DNA of 6,627 bases from an uncultured Oscillochloris sp. GTDB lineage: Bacteria > Chloroflexota > Chloroflexia > Chloroflexales > Chloroflexaceae. Every line of letters begins with the position of its first letter. Within the stretch, counting starts at the first letter, position 1. The notes beneath the pieces are model-generated. The model searched no databases and was not told the origin of the DNA. It was given only the letters and a program-made list of their open reading frames with translations. The stretch spans positions 1 through 6,627 of the forward strand of contig CAIRDL010000535.1 in NCBI GenBank assembly GCA_903877345.1. The letters are read 5' to 3'. Below, one piece after another: positions 4,895 to 6,627 of this stretch. Position numbers and translations under genes: made by a program.

Positions 4895-6627
4895 ATGGGC
4901 TACGCGGATCTCCACCGCCGCTCAATTGAAGATCCCCAAGGCTTTTGGGGCGAGCTCGCCGAAGAGCTCCATTGGTATAAAAAATGGGACCAGGTGCTGG
5001 ATGATAGCAAGGCACCGTTCTACCGCTGGTTTGTTGGCGGTGAGACCAATCTTTGCTACAACGCCGTTGATCGGCACGCCCTTGGCCCCCGGCGCGGGCA
5101 GGCAGCGCTGATTTGGGAAAGCCCCGAGACCGGCAAGTCCCGCACCCTTACCTTTTTCGAACTCTACCGCGAAGTCAACCGGCTGGCCGGGGTCTTTGCC
5201 AACCTCGGCGTCAGCAAGGGCGAACGGGTCATCATCTATATGCCGATGGTGCCCGAGGCCATTTTCGCCATGCTGGCCTGCGCCCGGCTGGGTGCCATCC
5301 ACTCGGTGGTCTTCGGCGGCTTCTCCATCACTTCGCTGGCTTCGCGGATTGACGACGCGACCCCCGTGCTTATCGTCACCGCCGATGCCAGTATGCGAAA
5401 AGGGACGCCTGTTCCGCTCAAGGACATCGTGGATAAGTCCCTGGAGGCTGCTGAGGGCCACAGTGTCAAGCATGTCCTCGTCCTCGACCGGGGTCTCGCG
5501 CCGATTGAGTTGCAGGAAGGGCGCGACCTCGATTGGGCCGAGCAGCTTGAAAAGCGCGGTATGGCTTACATCGCCCCGACGCCCGTCCTTTCAACTGACC
5601 CGTCCTACATCCTCTACACGTCGGGCACCACCGGCAAACCCAAGGGCGTCGTGCGCGATACCGGCGGCTATATGGTCGCGCTGCACGCTTCGATGAGCCA
5701 GATCTACAACTGCGGCGACGGCGATGTGTATTGGTCTACCTCCGACATCGGTTGGGTTGTCGGCCATAGCTACATCGTCTACGGCCCGCTGCTCAAGGGT
5801 ATTCCCACGGTCGTTTACGAGGGTCGCCCCGACCATCCCGACCCCGGTGTTTGGTGGCGCGTCATCGAAAAGTACGGCGTCACCCACGTCTTCACCGCCC
5901 CCACCGCCTTGCGCGCCCTGCGTAAGTTTCCCGATCAGTGGATGCGGAGCGCTGACATTAGCTCACTACGCATCCTCTACGCCGCCGGTGAACCGCTCGA
6001 CGCCCCGACCTACGAGTGGGCCAAAGAGACCCTCGGCGTGCCCGTGATTGACCATTACTGGCAGACCGAAAGCGGTTGGAGCATGCTCACCAACCCTGTC
6101 GGCGTCGAACTTCTGCCCATCAAGCCCGGTTCCCCCAGCACCGCCGCCTTCGGCCATAAGCTCGAAATCGTGGACGCCGACGGCAACGTCATCCCTCGCG
6201 GCGAAAAGGGTTTCCTCGTTGACCACGGCCCGCTGCCTCCCGGTATGCTCATGACTTTGTGGAATGACGATGAGCGGTACCTTTCGAGTTATTGGGAGCA
6301 TTTCAAGGGCAAGATGCTCTACATGACGGGCGACTACGCCATCCAGGACGAGGATGGCTATTTCTGGATGCTCGGACGCGCCGACGAAGTGCTGAACGTC
6401 TCCGGCCACCGCCTTGGCACCCGCGAGATTGAGGAGGCCATCGCCGGCCACCCCGCCGTCGCCGAAACCGCCGTCATCGGTGTGCGCCACGAACTCAAAG
6501 GCGAAGGCGTGCTTGTCTTGGCGGTGCTCAAACAGCATATTGCCCCCGCCGATCAGGACAGCGTCTCACGCGGGATTACCCAGATGGTGCGCGAACGCAT
6601 CGGCCCCATCGCCACGCCCGACGCCAT
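4895..6627 (+). CDS. prpE: Propionyl-CoA synthetase (PrpE-type acyl-CoA synthetase), 3' end beyond the window
   Basis: 577 codons are present and the frame is open to the right edge. Activates propionate to propionyl-CoA through an acyl-AMP intermediate in the cytoplasm. The N-terminal acetyl-CoA synthetase-type region (APFYRWFVGGETNLCYNAVD at 40-59) precedes the AMP-binding domain. Motifs: phosphate-binding loop YTSGTTGKPKG at 241-251 followed by VVRD, SDIGWVVGHSYIVYGPL at 283-299, YWQTESGW at 388-395, the TGD aspartate at 478-480, and the hinge GRADEVLNVSGHRLGTREIE at 494-513. VVRD after the P-loop and YWQTESGW are as in PrpE rather than acetate-specific Acs (usually VxH and WWQTETGG). The conserved C-terminal lysine (P-x-T-x-S-G-K) lies past the edge, consistent with a usual length near 630 residues. 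The ATG at 4895 has a strong AGGAGG. In Chloroflexota propionyl-CoA can enter the methylmalonyl-CoA route or the 3-hydroxypropionate cycle. Acetyl-CoA synthetase is the main alternative. Confidence 0.85.
   Translation, partial: MGYADLHRRSIEDPQGFWGELAEELHWYKKWDQVLDDSKAPFYRWFVGGETNLCYNAVDRHALGPRRGQAALIWESPETGKSRTLTFFELYREVNRLAGVFANLGVSKGERVIIYMPMVPEAIFAMLACARLGAIHSVVFGGFSITSLASRIDDATPVLIVTADASMRKGTPVPLKDIVDKSLEAAEGHSVKHVLVLDRGLAPIELQEGRDLDWAEQLEKRGMAYIAPTPVLSTDPSYILYTSGTTGKPKGVVRDTGGYMVALHASMSQIYNCGDGDVYWSTSDIGWVVGHSYIVYGPLLKGIPTVVYEGRPDHPDPGVWWRVIEKYGVTHVFTAPTALRALRKFPDQWMRSADISSLRILYAAGEPLDAPTYEWAKETLGVPVIDHYWQTESGWSMLTNPVGVELLPIKPGSPSTAAFGHKLEIVDADGNVIPRGEKGFLVDHGPLPPGMLMTLWNDDERYLSSYWEHFKGKMLYMTGDYAIQDEDGYFWMLGRADEVLNVSGHRLGTREIEEAIAGHPAVAETAVIGVRHELKGEGVLVLAVLKQHIAPADQDSVSRGITQMVRERIGPIATPDA

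Noticed and set aside
4922..5473. 183-codon minus-strand frame, and a similar one at 5966-6538
   Set aside because: Both are antisense shadows of the synthetase gene, whose own frame has every expected family motif in order.

Overview
The window is GC-rich bacterial DNA that best fits a member of the Chloroflexota, probably a Chloroflexus- or Roseiflexus-like filamentous lineage. This is inferred from the HTH/NB-ARC/TPR protein with near-identical 42-residue TPR units, a Nudix-like/APH fusion and a PrpE-type acyl-CoA synthetase. No rRNA or other phylogenetic marker is present, so the assignment is tentative.

Layout. Two genes on the minus strand occupy the left half (1-3489). Two genes on the plus strand occupy the right half (4046 to the right edge). 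They diverge from a 556-bp non-coding block at 3490-4045. On the minus strand, the first gene (3489-2107) is a phosphotransferase of the aminoglycoside phosphotransferase (APH) fold with a degenerate Nudix-like N-terminal half. After 141 bp it is followed by a STAND-class NTPase gene (1965 down to the left edge) encoding an HTH, a glycine/aspartate-rich linker, NB-ARC and TPRs. The STAND reading frame is cut by an in-frame TAG at 106-108, inside a TPR unit. The same frame stays open beyond the stop to the window edge and still encodes TPR sequence, so the gene looks like a recent nonsense allele or a sequencing error. On the plus strand, a 206-residue nitroreductase-family flavoprotein (4046-4666) is followed after 228 bp by the first 577 codons of a propionyl-CoA synthetase (PrpE-type) that runs off the right edge.

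The divergent intergenic block holds two different things. At 3924-4025 is a 102-bp MITE-like element whose two 37-nt arms are an ungapped imperfect inverted repeat, bounded by TA dinucleotides as expected for IS630/Tc1-mariner-type elements. Its ends carry outward-pointing promoter-like hexamers, one toward each flanking gene. At 3631-3850 is a run of hairpin-forming sequence bounded by a 14-nt direct repeat, possibly a structured RNA or the relic of a transposon end. The gap before the synthetase gene holds a perfect 13-bp hairpin built of repeated heptamers, a second hairpin, a weak promoter candidate and a strong Shine-Dalgarno sequence.

The genes do not form an obvious single pathway. 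The STAND protein belongs to a class used in signalling and in defence against phage, and its HTH suggests DNA binding. The synthetase activates propionate. The nitroreductase and phosphotransferase have unknown substrates. No complete new system can be demonstrated here. The most informative observations are the disrupted TPR array, the MITE with promoter-like ends, the unexplained structured stretch, and the unusual active-site substitution in the phosphotransferase.
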